Below are positions 9,103 through 18,104 of a stretch of DNA of 64,000 nucleotides, one piece after another. Source of the DNA: Acidobacteria bacterium 28-9 (GTDB taxonomy: Bacteria; Acidobacteriota; Blastocatellia; Pyrinomonadales; Pyrinomonadaceae). The translations under genes were made by a program, and so were the position numbers. How positions within the stretch are numbered: the stretch's first letter is position 1; each line of letters starts with the position of its first letter. The notes under the pieces are model-generated. The model was not told the DNA's origin. It saw only the letters and a list, made by a program, of their open reading frames with translations, and did no database searches. The DNA is taken from the NCBI GenBank assembly GCA_002050355.1, contig MWYY01000059.1, positions 1 to 64,000 on the forward strand, written 5' to 3'.

Positions 9103-11676
9103 CTAACGAACCTTCACTTTAATCTCCTTTTCTCCACCGCACGGCGCGTTGAATTTAACGGTGAAAGTGCCGGTTTTGGCGCTGATTGATTTGACGATGA
9201 ATAAAACGCGATTTGAAGGTGCTTCGGTTTCCGGCTCGAGGACGACCTCAACATCTTCGGGACTATTCGACGTAGTTTTTATTTCATTCGCATCTCCGAG
9301 GTCGCCCTCAAAACCGACTGAAACACTCAAATTTCCGCCGTCGCTCGACAGTAAAATGTTTTCTTGACCGACTATTATTTGGCATTTCCGCTCTTTGTCA
9401 GTTTGATTGTCGGTTTTCGGGTTAGTCGAAACATCGGTTTTGGGAACGGTTATAATAATCGGCTCGAAAAGCGGTTTTTGCGTCTTCTCGGCATTTTCGA
9501 CAGCCGAATTTTTGTTCGTTTCAGTTTTATCGGTTTGTTTTGTTTCCGTTTTTGTTTCTAAGCTCATTTCAGGCATCGGTTTAATTTCTGTTACAAGCGT
9601 TTGCGGCGCATTTTCAGTTTTTGGCGAAGGCTCGACGGTGGCAATCGGAGTTTGTATTTCGGTAGTTTGACTTTTGGCTTGTGTTTTCACTTTTTGTTCG
9701 GCGAAAATGGCTACATCAGACGCGGGTTTTGCACCGATTTTTGCGTCCAAACCGTCGAGACTTCCGTTTATTTTTTGGTAAAGCGATTCGATAATAATTC
9801 GTTTAGCCGCGCTCGGCGCGTTATCGTTCGAGTAACTTTTGATATATGCGTCGAGAGCCTCGGGCTGTTTATCATCCGCTTGCAGCGCCGCGCCGAGCCG
9901 CCACATACTCGAACGCCACCAAGCGCTTTTTTCTGGCAGAACGCTGACCGCGCGTTTAAGACGGATGGCAGCTTCGCTGGGTTTATTCTCCTGGAACAAT
10001 GCCCAGCCCGTGATTTCTTCTATTCTGCCGCGCAGGATATTCGATAATGTTTGACGCGGAACAGCGGGAATGACGACAAGTTGGTTTTTTGCAATGGCGA
10101 GCGAGCGGGCGTCATACAATTGTTCCGCCAAAACTGCCGAAGAAGGATTTGGAACATCGAGTGCCGCATCGACTCCGCCGATTGCGGCTCGCATCAGTTC
10201 GATTACTTTCGGCAGCGATTTCTTTTTTTCCAAAAGCCGTTCGGCGGCAAAAAGCTGGCGGTGCAGTTTCATTTTGTCTGTGCCGCCGATAAATTTATCC
10301 GCCGCGTCGGAAATTTCATCATCGCCGGCGGTTTCGGGCGCTTCGGTTTTTTTATAAAAACTCAGCAGGTATTTCAATTTCTCGGCATTTTCGGAACTGT
10401 CTGCGGCGAGCGGTTCAAAAAGACTGGCGCGGCGTTCGAGCGCGAGCAAATCGGTAAAATTTTGTGCCTGTTTTTCGACTCGTCCGCCGAGTTTCGTCGT
10501 AATCGCGTCGTCTTTAACCGCGAAATTTTTTGCCAGCTCCTGAGCGGCTTCGCGGTAAAATCCTCCAGCTAGACGCACCGATGCGAGTTCATAATCGAGT
10601 GTCGGGAAATTTCCGTAATTGCGCGCTGTCATCAGTGCGCGTTCGGCTTCAAAGTAACGGTTTTGCAGCAAATGCCCGCGCGCCAAAGCCAGATACGACC
10701 AAATATAACGCGGCTCGACGGCAATTGCTTTTTCGGCAAATTCAACCGCTCGCGCGCCGTTGCCGCGTGCCGCATACGAGTAAGCCGCACCGACCAAAAG
10801 AGATAAATTTTTCGGATTTTGTTCGAGCGATTTTTGTAGTTCCGCTTCGGCTTCCGATTTTTTATTGGCGTCGAAAAGTGAAAGGATTAAACCGTTTTGA
10901 GCTGCAACGTCTGCCGCGTCTTTCGCTAAAATCTCGCGGTAGAGCGCAATCGCTTCGTCGGATTTTCCGGTCGCGCGTTTCATTTCCGCCAGGCTACGCC
11001 TTGAAACAATCGAGTTTGCGTCGAGTTCCAAAGCCTTCGCGTAAGCGTTTGCCGCCTCGTCCAAATTAAAATTCAGACGATTGGCAAGCCCGAGCGTTTG
11101 ATAAGCGGCAGGCAAATTCGGTTCGATAGCGATAGCGCGGTCAGCGAGTTTCTGGGCTTCGGCGGCATCTTCGCCGCCTAAATAAAAAGTTGCCAAGCCG
11201 AGCAACTGTTTAGCATTTTCTCCGATTTTGCCTTCAATCATTCGAGCGATTTCGACTGCCGCATCACGCTGTCCGCGAAAAAAAAGATTGTTCGGAATTT
11301 GCAAAATAATGTCAGCAAAAAGTTTGTCGGATAACGGCGTCGGCGCCTCCTTCACGGCAAGTTTGAAAAGCTCTGTGCCAACGGCTGCGTCACCGGCGCG
11401 AAGTTTTTCGTCAGCCGCTTGAGCGCGTGCGACGACCATTAGTTCGAGCGCGTGAATTTTTTCCGCCGAGTTCGGAAAATTTGCGACAAACTTCTTGAGC
11501 GCTTTTATTCTGTCAGTTGCATTTGTCTGCGCGCGAGCTTTTTCAAACTCTTCTTTTTCGCCCCCGATTGATTTTGCCGAATTTGTATTGAACGCTTTTT
11601 TAATCGGTTTCGGTTTTTGCGCAAAAACAGTTAATGAAAATAAAATCAAAAAAAATAATATTGTACAATTTTTCAT
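9103..11676 (-). CDS. Large secreted TPR protein
   Basis: An 857-residue protein with a signal peptide (MKNCTILFFLILFSLTVFAQ) and many tetratricopeptide repeats between about residues 45 and 370 and again around 540-620. A Thr/Lys/Glu-rich low-complexity linker (about 650-750, with repeats such as TETKQTDKTETNK) leads to a C-terminal beta-domain (about 765-857) containing SSDGGNLSVSVGF, which resembles a BACON-like or Ig-like fold with the pattern ending in a conserved Cys-Gly-Gly. TPR proteins of this size usually scaffold periplasmic or outer-membrane complexes. The downstream frameshifted gene follows after 4 bp, suggesting one transcript. Partner and role unknown. Confidence 0.75.
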   Translation of the reverse strand: MKNCTILFFLILFSLTVFAQKPKPIKKAFNTNSAKSIGGEKEEFEKARAQTNATDRIKALKKFVANFPNSAEKIHALELMVVARAQAADEKLRAGDAAVGTELFKLAVKEAPTPLSDKLFADIILQIPNNLFFRGQRDAAVEIARMIEGKIGENAKQLLGLATFYLGGEDAAEAQKLADRAIAIEPNLPAAYQTLGLANRLNFNLDEAANAYAKALELDANSIVSRRSLAEMKRATGKSDEAIALYREILAKDAADVAAQNGLILSLFDANKKSEAEAELQKSLEQNPKNLSLLVGAAYSYAARGNGARAVEFAEKAIAVEPRYIWSYLALARGHLLQNRYFEAERALMTARNYGNFPTLDYELASVRLAGGFYREAAQELAKNFAVKDDAITTKLGGRVEKQAQNFTDLLALERRASLFEPLAADSSENAEKLKYLLSFYKKTEAPETAGDDEISDAADKFIGGTDKMKLHRQLFAAERLLEKKKSLPKVIELMRAAIGGVDAALDVPNPSSAVLAEQLYDARSLAIAKNQLVVIPAVPRQTLSNILRGRIEEITGWALFQENKPSEAAIRLKRAVSVLPEKSAWWRSSMWRLGAALQADDKQPEALDAYIKSYSNDNAPSAAKRIIIESLYQKINGSLDGLDAKIGAKPASDVAIFAEQKVKTQAKSQTTEIQTPIATVEPSPKTENAPQTLVTEIKPMPEMSLETKTETKQTDKTETNKNSAVENAEKTQKPLFEPIIITVPKTDVSTNPKTDNQTDKERKCQIIVGQENILLSSDGGNLSVSVGFEGDLGDANEIKTTSNSPEDVEVVLEPETEAPSNRVLFIVKSISAKTGTFTVKFNAPCGGEKEIKVKVR

Positions 11677-11723
11677 AAATAAGTTTGTAATTGGTTTTGG
11701 TTAATTTTTGAGAAAAAAAATGC

Positions 11724-11751
11724 AATTTATAATTTACCAATAACAATTAGC
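11724..11751. repeat. Heptamer-period repeat (AATTTAT/AATTTAC)
   Basis: Four consecutive degenerate 7-mers, AATTTAT, AATTTAC, CAATAAC, AATTAGC, lie in the divergent region between the TPR gene and the gene at 11784. Same 7-nt period as the other arrays. Confidence 0.5.
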
Positions 11752-11783
11752 GTGAAACTGAATTTCACAAAATAATATCACAA

Positions 11784-12347
11784 TTGCATTTGGCGAACGA
11801 CGGTTTTATGCTCGAAGGTATGAAGGAGCCGGACGAAGCTTGGGCGAAAATATTGGACGAAGCCGCCGCACGCGCAAAAGCGAACGAGCGCGGCGACGTT
11901 TCCGAGTATCTTTCGCTCAAAGCGGCAAACGACAAAATTCGTACAGCCGGCATCAAATGGCTGCTTGATTCAAGCGCTGCCATCGCCGCCCAATTTAACC
12001 GGGAAGAAAATGCATCCATCACAATCGAAGAGGAAAATCCGCACGATTTTGCTTTCGGAAACGCCAATCTTGTCGGCTCACTGCTTCGTCTTCGCCAAGG
12101 CGTCAGATGCCTGACGTTCGAAGCCGGTTGGACGCGCACGCCAAACGACGGTTTTATGCGCGGCGGCGCGCTTGCCTGCGCCCGCATTTCACATTTCGGT
12201 ATCGCTAAGGCAAATGAGGAACTAATTCTGGTTCGCGCCGACAATTTAACAAATTGGTTTTCAGTCGGCAAAGAAAATAATAAAAATTTATTCAACGCGA
12301 ACGACATTCATCATCATTTTGACGTTTTTTTAAACAAAAAAATTTAA
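11784..12347 (+). CDS. Conserved-looking protein of unknown function
   Basis: A 187-residue cytoplasmic protein without signal peptide or membrane segment; I do not recognise a family. The composition (Ala/Glu-rich N-terminal helix about 15-65, then a mixed region with HFGIAKANEELILVR) and GC-rich codons look like a real gene rather than a chance frame. The first residues contain NDGFMLEGM and the later part contains the similar NDGFMRGG, perhaps a coincidence. It precedes the HD hydrolase gene by about 80 bp; a small GC-rich hairpin (12348-12361) lies just past its stop. Confidence 0.55.
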   Translation: MHLANDGFMLEGMKEPDEAWAKILDEAAARAKANERGDVSEYLSLKAANDKIRTAGIKWLLDSSAAIAAQFNREENASITIEEENPHDFAFGNANLVGSLLRLRQGVRCLTFEAGWTRTPNDGFMRGGALACARISHFGIAKANEELILVRADNLTNWFSVGKENNKNLFNANDIHHHFDVFLNKKI

Positions 12348-12430
12348 CTGCCGGACGGCAGAATAAGTGCCAGATTTCTGGGAAAGTGAAGAATATAAAA
12401 AACTGTTATCCGGTTTAAAAGGAGAACAAA

Positions 12431-13714
12431 TTGTCGGAAAAAATCTACCGCGACTCAGTTCACAACATTATTCGACTGGAGACGGATACGGGCGAAGGCA
12501 AACTTCTTGTACGGTTGATTGACACGACAGAATTTCAACGTTTGCGTCGAATTAAACAACTCGGACTTGCCCTGTTCGCCTATCAAGCGGCGGAACATTC
12601 GCGTTTTACGCACAGTTTGGGCGCACTGCATTTGACGACCAGAATTTTGGCAAAACTTAAAACAAAATACACGATTTCTGACGCGGAACAAACTGCCGTC
12701 CGCTGCGCAGCGTTGCTGCACGACATCGGACACGGCGCATTTTCACACGTTATCGAAACGATTCTTGATTTCCATCACGAGCAGTTTTCGATTGAAGCGA
12801 TTTTGAGCGCGGATACGGAAGTCGGACGAGTTATGCGCGCTTTTTCTGCTGAACTTCCCGAAAATGTCGCCGCAATTATTCGCGGAGATTTTCGCCGCGT
12901 CGCACTGGCGCAGATTGTTTCCTCGCAGCTCGATGCCGACCGGATGGATTATTTGCTGCGTGATTCGCTTATGACGGGCGCGAAATATGGCATCTACGAC
13001 CTCGAATGGATTATCAAATCTCTGGAAATTGACGAAGCAAACGACCGGCTTTATGTTGCGGCGCGAGGTATTTACGCAGTCGAAGATTATCTGCAAGCCA
13101 GATATTATATGTTTCGGCAAGTTTATTTTCACCGCACATTGCGCGCTGCCGAAACGGTTTTGCGCTCGCTTTTGCGCCGCGCTCTGCGGCTTTTTCAAGC
13201 GGGAAAAAACGTCTGGTTCGCGCGCGGCACGCCGTTTGAAAAAATTCTCGGCGGCGAAAAGCTAAACTTAAAAGAACATCTTGAACTCGACGACGCCGAT
13301 GTGATGTTTCACATCAAACAATGGCGCTGCGCCGACGACAAAATTTTGGCGGATTTGTCGAATCGCTTTTTAAATCGAAAACTTTTCAAGGTTTTTGACC
13401 TCGATATGCCGACGGGCGAGCGCGAAGAATTTCTCGAACAAGCGAAAAGCGCGGTGGAAAATGCCGGTTTCGACGCGGATTATTATTTTGCCGAAGATCG
13501 CGCAGGCGACGTTGCGTATTATTTTTACACAAAAGCGGCAACCGAGCCGAAAAATTTGATTTACGTCGAAGAAGGTTTTTCGCGTCCCGAAATCCGCGAA
13601 ATTTCCGAAGTCAGCGCGGCGGTGCGCGGGCTGCAAAAAGGTTATCAAATCCATCGCGTCTGTTTTCCGCCCGAACTCAAACCGGAAATTGCGCGACTTT
13701 ATCATCGAAAATAA
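12431..13714 (+). CDS. HD-domain phosphohydrolase (SAMHD1/dGTPase-like)
   Basis: A 427-residue member of the HD superfamily. Metal ligands are seen as HSRFTH (56-61), the central HD pair LLHDIGHG (H97, D98) and a later Asp in QLDADRMDYLL (about 165-175). This architecture, with YRDSVHNII at the N-terminus, is shared by bacterial YdhJ/SAMHD1-like proteins, some of which hydrolyse dNTPs or nucleotides; the exact substrate cannot be told. The start is TTG at 12431, supported by GGAGAA 7 nt upstream and the family N-terminus MSEKIYRDSVHN. The TonB-C gene follows. Confidence 0.85.
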   Translation: MSEKIYRDSVHNIIRLETDTGEGKLLVRLIDTTEFQRLRRIKQLGLALFAYQAAEHSRFTHSLGALHLTTRILAKLKTKYTISDAEQTAVRCAALLHDIGHGAFSHVIETILDFHHEQFSIEAILSADTEVGRVMRAFSAELPENVAAIIRGDFRRVALAQIVSSQLDADRMDYLLRDSLMTGAKYGIYDLEWIIKSLEIDEANDRLYVAARGIYAVEDYLQARYYMFRQVYFHRTLRAAETVLRSLLRRALRLFQAGKNVWFARGTPFEKILGGEKLNLKEHLELDDADVMFHIKQWRCADDKILADLSNRFLNRKLFKVFDLDMPTGEREEFLEQAKSAVENAGFDADYYFAEDRAGDVAYYFYTKAATEPKNLIYVEEGFSRPEIREISEVSAAVRGLQKGYQIHRVCFPPELKPEIARLYHRK

Positions 13715-13742
13715 AAAGTATGAAACCATACCTCATAGAGGC

Positions 13743-13796
13743 AAAAGTAAAAAAGGAATTTACCTTTTACTTTTTACTTTTTACTTTTTACTTTGG
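13743..13796. repeat. Heptamer array ACTTTTT with inverted left arm
   Basis: About 3.7 copies of ACTTTTT occupy 13769-13794. The segment just before (13743-13756, AAAAGTAAAAAAGG) is complementary to the start of the array, so the element can fold into a hairpin. The array is readable as a hydrophobic peptide and artificially extends the frame of the next gene upstream. Confidence 0.6.
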
Positions 13797-13803
13797 AAAA
13801 TTC

Positions 13804-14658
13804 GTGTTTACACGCATCCACTTGTGGTTAATTTTTCTTTTATTTTCTTCCTGTGCGATTGCTTTAGCTCAAACGAAAATAGCCGTTATCGTTCCCGACA
13901 AAACTACGCAAAGCAAAAACTTCGCCGAAAAACTCGAAGATTCACTCGCCGCCTCGAACGCAAAAATTTTAGATGATGATATGAGCGCCGCCGCATTTGG
14001 TTCGCAAACTTACGAAAAACCTTTTAACTTGACCGTCACCGAAGCAAAAAACATCGGTGCGGCAATCGGCTGCCATTACTTTTTATTGGTTAAAGCCGAA
14101 AACTTGCGGCGCAATTCCTTGTCCAAAGGCGAATTTTACGAATCTTATGCGGTTGTTTTTACAGTCAGCGCGCGCACTGGAAGACTGGTTCTGTGGAAGC
14201 TAAACAGTTTTGAAGCTGAAAAACTGGAAAATGCGAAGAGACAACTTTTCGATTCGATAAATACTTTGGCAACGGAAATTTCCGGCAAACTTAAAACTGT
14301 AACAAGTGACGAATTCGACGAAAAGCCTGCACCTAAATTAGAAGAATTACCGGTGAATGATTCGCCCGAAGCGAAGAATTTTCGTCCGCCTTTGCCGTAC
14401 AAACGTTTTCGCCCCGAATACACGGCGCTTGCTAATCTTTACCGAGTTGAAGCGACGATTGACGCTGAAATTGACATAGACGAGACGGGCAAAATTTTGA
14501 AAACCCAAACAATTCGCTGGGCAGGTTTCGGTTTGGACGAAGCGGTTGCGGAAAATATCCGGCGAATGAATTGGCGACCCGCGAGCAGAGATGGAAAAGC
14601 TATGCCGATGCGCGTTTTGCTGCGTTATAATTTTAAGAAGGTTGAAAAGGAAGAGTAA
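13804..14658 (+). CDS. Secreted TonB C-terminal-domain protein
   Basis: A protein of about 284 residues ending in a TonB C-terminal domain (energy-transducer fold), recognisable by the sequence VEATIDAEIDIDETGKI followed by FGLDEAVAENIRRMNWRPA and a final beta-strand. The N-terminal half contains a beta/alpha region (KIAVIVPDK onward) of unknown function. An ATG exists at 13720, but the first 28 residues from it would be encoded by the heptamer array; GTG at 13804 gives a normal signal peptide (hydrophobic core LIFLLFSSCAIALA), so I prefer it. It is a TonB-family outlier with a cleavable signal rather than the usual anchor, so it may not energise a receptor. Confidence 0.7.
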   Translation: MFTRIHLWLIFLLFSSCAIALAQTKIAVIVPDKTTQSKNFAEKLEDSLAASNAKILDDDMSAAAFGSQTYEKPFNLTVTEAKNIGAAIGCHYFLLVKAENLRRNSLSKGEFYESYAVVFTVSARTGRLVLWKLNSFEAEKLENAKRQLFDSINTLATEISGKLKTVTSDEFDEKPAPKLEELPVNDSPEAKNFRPPLPYKRFRPEYTALANLYRVEATIDAEIDIDETGKILKTQTIRWAGFGLDEAVAENIRRMNWRPASRDGKAMPMRVLLRYNFKKVEKEE

Positions 14659-14893
14659 ATTTAGCCGTATTTCTCAAAACTTTCATACGGTTTTTACGAT
14701 GAAAAACGAGCCGATTAAATGGCTTATTAAATTGGCAAAGGAGAGTTTTCCACACAAATATCTGACTGTATCAAGCGACTGTTTCAAATTATTTTTTTAT
14801 CTTGTATAAAAAAAGTGTATCTTTTTTTCTTATAGCTATGTTAAATTGAAATCGAAATTTACTAATTTCAATAACTTAGCACGGGAGAAAATT

Positions 14894-15553
14894 ATGGCAT
14901 CCAAAAAAGAAAGCGAAAAATCTACAACTAAAAGAACAACTTCGTCAGGCGGTAAATCAACTGCTGGCAAATCGTCCGGGAGCAGTAAATCGTCGAGCAG
15001 TAGAGGCGGAAGTAAAAACGCAGCAAAAAAGACCAATAAAAAGAGTTCGTCATCTCGCATTTTAGACGCGGTGAAAGACGTTGCCAGCGATGTTATTACC
15101 GGAGCGGCGGCTGGCGCAGCTCTTGGTGCATTAGAAGGAACAATCAGCGCCGTCGGTGAATTGGCAAGCGGAAGTAGTAAAACAAGGGGAAGTAATAAAA
15201 CAAGCAGTAGTAATAAAACAAGCAAGGGAAGCAATTCATCTTCAAAGGCAAAAACTGATTCTAAAACCAGCAGCAGCGGGGGCTCAAGTTCAAAGACCAC
15301 TTCAAAAGCAAAACCAGCACCCAAAGCAAAAGCAACACCGAAAACAAAAACCGCCAGCGCAACAACAAAAGCTAAAGGCAGCGGCACATCGTCGTCGAAA
15401 GGCAGCGCCAGCTCATCGCCGAAAGCAAAACCTGCAGGCGGTACGTTGAAAATGAATAGCACAATAACCGTCGCAAAATCTGATAGCGGAAGTAAAGGCA
15501 GCGGAAAAACTTCGATCGGTGCTAAATCGAAAGGTAGTAAATCGAAAAAGTAA
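14894..15553 (+). CDS. Lys/Ser-rich basic protein with a glycine-zipper helix
   Basis: About 219 residues, nearly all Lys, Ser, Thr, Gly and Ala. Two long disordered basic tails flank one structured-looking segment (about residues 56-95) that contains ILDAVKDVASDVITG and GAAAGAALGALEG, a glycine-zipper-like hydrophobic helix. No signal peptide. Start ATG 14894 has a GGGAGA ribosome site; an upstream in-frame ATG at 14846 lacks one. The tails resemble histone H1-like or other nucleic-acid-binding bacterial proteins, but the central helix suggests membrane or self-association. Function is not known; a strong terminator hairpin follows at 15605. Confidence 0.65.
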   Translation: MASKKESEKSTTKRTTSSGGKSTAGKSSGSSKSSSSRGGSKNAAKKTNKKSSSSRILDAVKDVASDVITGAAAGAALGALEGTISAVGELASGSSKTRGSNKTSSSNKTSKGSNSSSKAKTDSKTSSSGGSSSKTTSKAKPAPKAKATPKTKTASATTKAKGSGTSSSKGSASSSPKAKPAGGTLKMNSTITVAKSDSGSKGSGKTSIGAKSKGSKSKK

Positions 15554-15604
15554 TTAAACTTTTTTGAAGATGTTATTCTGCTTGTTCCCGCGAGAAATTT
15601 CGAG

Positions 15605-15657
15605 CGGAAAGATAATAGCGCGGGATTTATCGCCTGCGTTTATCTTTCCGTTTTTTA
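15605..15657 (+). terminator. Rho-independent terminator
   Basis: An 11-bp perfect stem (CGGAAAGATAA with TTATCTTTCCG) spans 15605-15650 with a 24-nt loop and is followed by TTTTTTATTTT. It ends the basic-protein gene. Confidence 0.75.
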
Positions 15658-15753
15658 TTTTGAAGGCAGAGGTAAATCTGACGCAGTAAGTTCAGACAAT
15701 ATTCAATCTGGTTTGATTTGAATAAAATTTGCGAGATTTAGTATGATGCACGT

Positions 15754-16734
15754 ATGAAAAACCTTTATCCAGAAATCGAGCCGTTTGACACAGGAATGCT
15801 GAAAGTTTCCGACATTCACGATATTTATTTTGAGCGCGTAGGAAACGCACAAGGTATTCCCGTCGTATTTCTTCACGGCGGTCCGGGCGGCGGTTTGATT
15901 CCGATGTATCGCCAATTTTTTGACCCGGAAGCATATCACGTAATTTTGTTTGACCAGCGCGGTTCGGGAAAATCTACGCCGCATGCCGAACTGAAAGAAA
16001 ACACGACTTGGGATTTGATTGACGACATCGAACGCCTGCGCGGGAAATTCGGCATCGAAAAATGGTTTGTTTTCGGCGGTTCTTGGGGCAGCACGCTGAG
16101 TTTGGCTTATGCCGAAACGCATCCCGACAGAGTTTTGGGTTTGATTCTGCGCGGTATTTTTTTGACGCGCCGCAGGGAACTTGAATGGTTTTACCAATAC
16201 GGCGCGTCGGAAATTTTCCCTGACTACTGGGAACGTTACCGCGATGAAATTCCCGAAGGTGAGCGCGGGGATTTTATGACGGCTTACTATAAACGTCTGA
16301 CAAGCGACGACGAAAAAACACAGCTTTCGGCGGCGCGCGCCTGGAGCGTTTGGGAAGGTTCGACCTCGAAACTTTATCCAAGCCAGGATTTGATGAATCA
16401 CTGGGAAGGTGAGCAGGAAGCGCTGTCTCTTGCTCGAATCGAATGTCATTATTTTATGAACAATTCGTTTTTTCCGACCGAAAATCATTTAATCGAAAAC
16501 GTCCAGAAAATTCGTCACATTCCGACTGTTATCGTTCAAGGTCGTTACGATGTGGTCTGTCCAGCAACGAGTGCTTGGGAATTGCACAAAGCCTTTCCCG
16601 AAGCCGATTTGCAGATTATTCCCGACGCCGGACATTCGATTTCCGAACCGGGAATCACTGCTGCGCTGGTTGATGCGATGGACAAATTCAAAGAAATGGC
16701 AACAAATAGCAAAAGCAAGCGTGAACAAAAATAA
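15754..16734 (+). CDS. pip: Prolyl aminopeptidase (proline iminopeptidase)
   Basis: A 326-residue alpha/beta hydrolase that removes N-terminal proline from peptides in the cytoplasm. The oxyanion motif HGGPGGG (41-47), DQRGSGKS (67-74) and the nucleophile elbow GGSWGS (108-113, Ser110) are typical of family S33. The acid (QGRYDVVCP) and the catalytic His (AGHS) are also present. Length fits the family (310-330). The start codon at 15754 gives the canonical N-terminus MKNLYPEIEPF. It is followed after 23 bp by a secreted protein gene with a good ribosome site, so the two could share a transcript without being related in function. Confidence 0.93.
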   Translation: MKNLYPEIEPFDTGMLKVSDIHDIYFERVGNAQGIPVVFLHGGPGGGLIPMYRQFFDPEAYHVILFDQRGSGKSTPHAELKENTTWDLIDDIERLRGKFGIEKWFVFGGSWGSTLSLAYAETHPDRVLGLILRGIFLTRRRELEWFYQYGASEIFPDYWERYRDEIPEGERGDFMTAYYKRLTSDDEKTQLSAARAWSVWEGSTSKLYPSQDLMNHWEGEQEALSLARIECHYFMNNSFFPTENHLIENVQKIRHIPTVIVQGRYDVVCPATSAWELHKAFPEADLQIIPDAGHSISEPGITAALVDAMDKFKEMATNSKSKREQK

Positions 16735-16757
16735 AATACCGAACAAGGAGATTTATT

Positions 16758-17612
16758 ATGTTTACAAAGATTTTAAACTTGACTTTGCTGATTGTGTTTA
16801 GCTGCTGCCTACTTTCAGCTCAAACGCTTTCAAAATCTGTTTTCGGTGAAAGCTGGGAATATCTCATCGTTTCCGTCTCAACATTTGGCGATAAGGAAAA
16901 CTTAAGTGTTGCTGACAAATGGCTTGGACGCAGGCAGGGAAACGTCGGTTTTTCTCAAGACACTCAAACACAAAATGAATTTGACTGGCTCGGAAAATTA
17001 GGTTGGGAATTAATCGAAGTTCTTCCCGTCAATGTGAACGAACAGCCTTATATTCCGGGCTCAAAATTTATTTTTAAGCGAAAATTCGATGCTGCCCGTT
17101 CCGAACGCGAAACCGAAGAATTAAAACAGCTAGAAAACGAAACGAAGAATAACCCGCTAATTAAAGTTACGGCTAAGTATTTGGTTGAACTTGACCAGGC
17201 GGAATTTACGAATAAACAAAATGAAGTCGCCGATAAAGCCAAAGCGAGATTTGAACAAGCGATCAAAAATATAAGTGTCAGCTCAGTTAGAGATCTTCAA
17301 ATCAGAAATTTTGGAAACATCAAACAAGTTTTTGCAGAGATTGTGGTTGACGGCAGTTCTGTCTTGCTTAAAGACGGAAATAAATATCGCTTGTCAGAAG
17401 CCAAAAAATACACTCGCCAAATCGCAGTCGAACTTTTTAGTAAAATCGGATTAAAACAAGTTTCGCCGAATCAAGATTTCTTTAGTGATTACAGAAATTT
17501 TGACAATGGAGAAGTTTTTATTAAACTTTCGATTGTCATAAATTATAACGGCGCAGCCCGAAAGGTTGCGGAAGGATATATCAATGGTAACTGGGTTGAA
17601 ACAATAAAATAA
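16758..17612 (+). CDS. Secreted protein of unknown function
   Basis: A 284-residue protein with a signal peptide (residues 1-21, ending LLSAQ). The first mature part (about 30-110) contains WEYLIVSVSTF and LGKLGWELIEVLP, which resembles the DUF4177-like 'wants to be a beta-sheet plus helix' unit also seen in the protein at 62978; this likeness is weak. A charged helix (about 113-150) follows. Ribosome site AAGGAG lies 8 nt before the ATG. No catalytic motif is seen. Confidence 0.6.
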   Translation: MFTKILNLTLLIVFSCCLLSAQTLSKSVFGESWEYLIVSVSTFGDKENLSVADKWLGRRQGNVGFSQDTQTQNEFDWLGKLGWELIEVLPVNVNEQPYIPGSKFIFKRKFDAARSERETEELKQLENETKNNPLIKVTAKYLVELDQAEFTNKQNEVADKAKARFEQAIKNISVSSVRDLQIRNFGNIKQVFAEIVVDGSSVLLKDGNKYRLSEAKKYTRQIAVELFSKIGLKQVSPNQDFFSDYRNFDNGEVFIKLSIVINYNGAARKVAEGYINGNWVETIK

Positions 17613-17758
17613 TGCCGGATAAGTAACCGGAAGCCGACCGATTATGCGATAATTGAGTCGCGCGGATGAAACTTAATGCAAATATCTGTATGATGAAACT
17701 GTTGTGACGCGCAAACTTTTTTATTAATCAACGCGTCAAATTACAAAAAGAGGTTTTT

Positions 17759-18034
17759 ATGGGAAGTTTTGGAACAACTGAAATAATTTTAATCGTCGCC
17801 GTTTTGTTTTTACTTTTCGGCGCGAGCCGTCTGCCACAACTGGCAAAATCGTTCGGGCAAACTCGCAAGGCGTTTAAGGAAGGAATGCGCGAAGCCGAAG
17901 AAGAAGAACGCCTTGAGCAACAACAAAAACAAATCAATCCGACATCGAGCGTCGTCGCTGCGCCGCAAATTACAAATATGAGCGACGATGAATTATCGGC
18001 TGAAATGCGGCGTCGCGTCGAAGCCAAACAATAA
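17759..18034 (+). CDS. tatA: Twin-arginine translocase subunit TatA/TatE
   Basis: A 91-residue protein with the TatA plan: a short N-terminal membrane helix (residues 8-20, IILIVAVLFLLFG), the FG hinge, the amphipathic helix RLPQLAKSFGQTRKAFKEG, and an acidic, Gln-rich disordered tail. TatA oligomers form the pore through which folded proteins cross the inner membrane. TatB and TatC are not next to it here, so it belongs to a dispersed tat set. Ribosome site AGAGG precedes the ATG. Confidence 0.9.
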   Translation: MGSFGTTEIILIVAVLFLLFGASRLPQLAKSFGQTRKAFKEGMREAEEEERLEQQQKQINPTSSVVAAPQITNMSDDELSAEMRRRVEAKQ

Positions 18035-18104
18035 GAAGCAAAGGTAGAAAGCGAATAGGAAAATGTCTGGTAAGAATTAGTCTTCTTCTCTTTCCCTTTT
18101 TCTT

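Noticed and set aside
9149..11704. Long plus-strand frames opposite the TPR protein
   Set aside because: They are shadows of the minus-strand gene, with Arg/Ser/Phe-rich composition and no motifs.
12368..12532. Short frame starting GTG 12368 (VPDFWESEEYKKLL) before the HD gene
   Set aside because: It overlaps the well-supported start of the HD protein in another frame and soon becomes implausible; no ribosome site.
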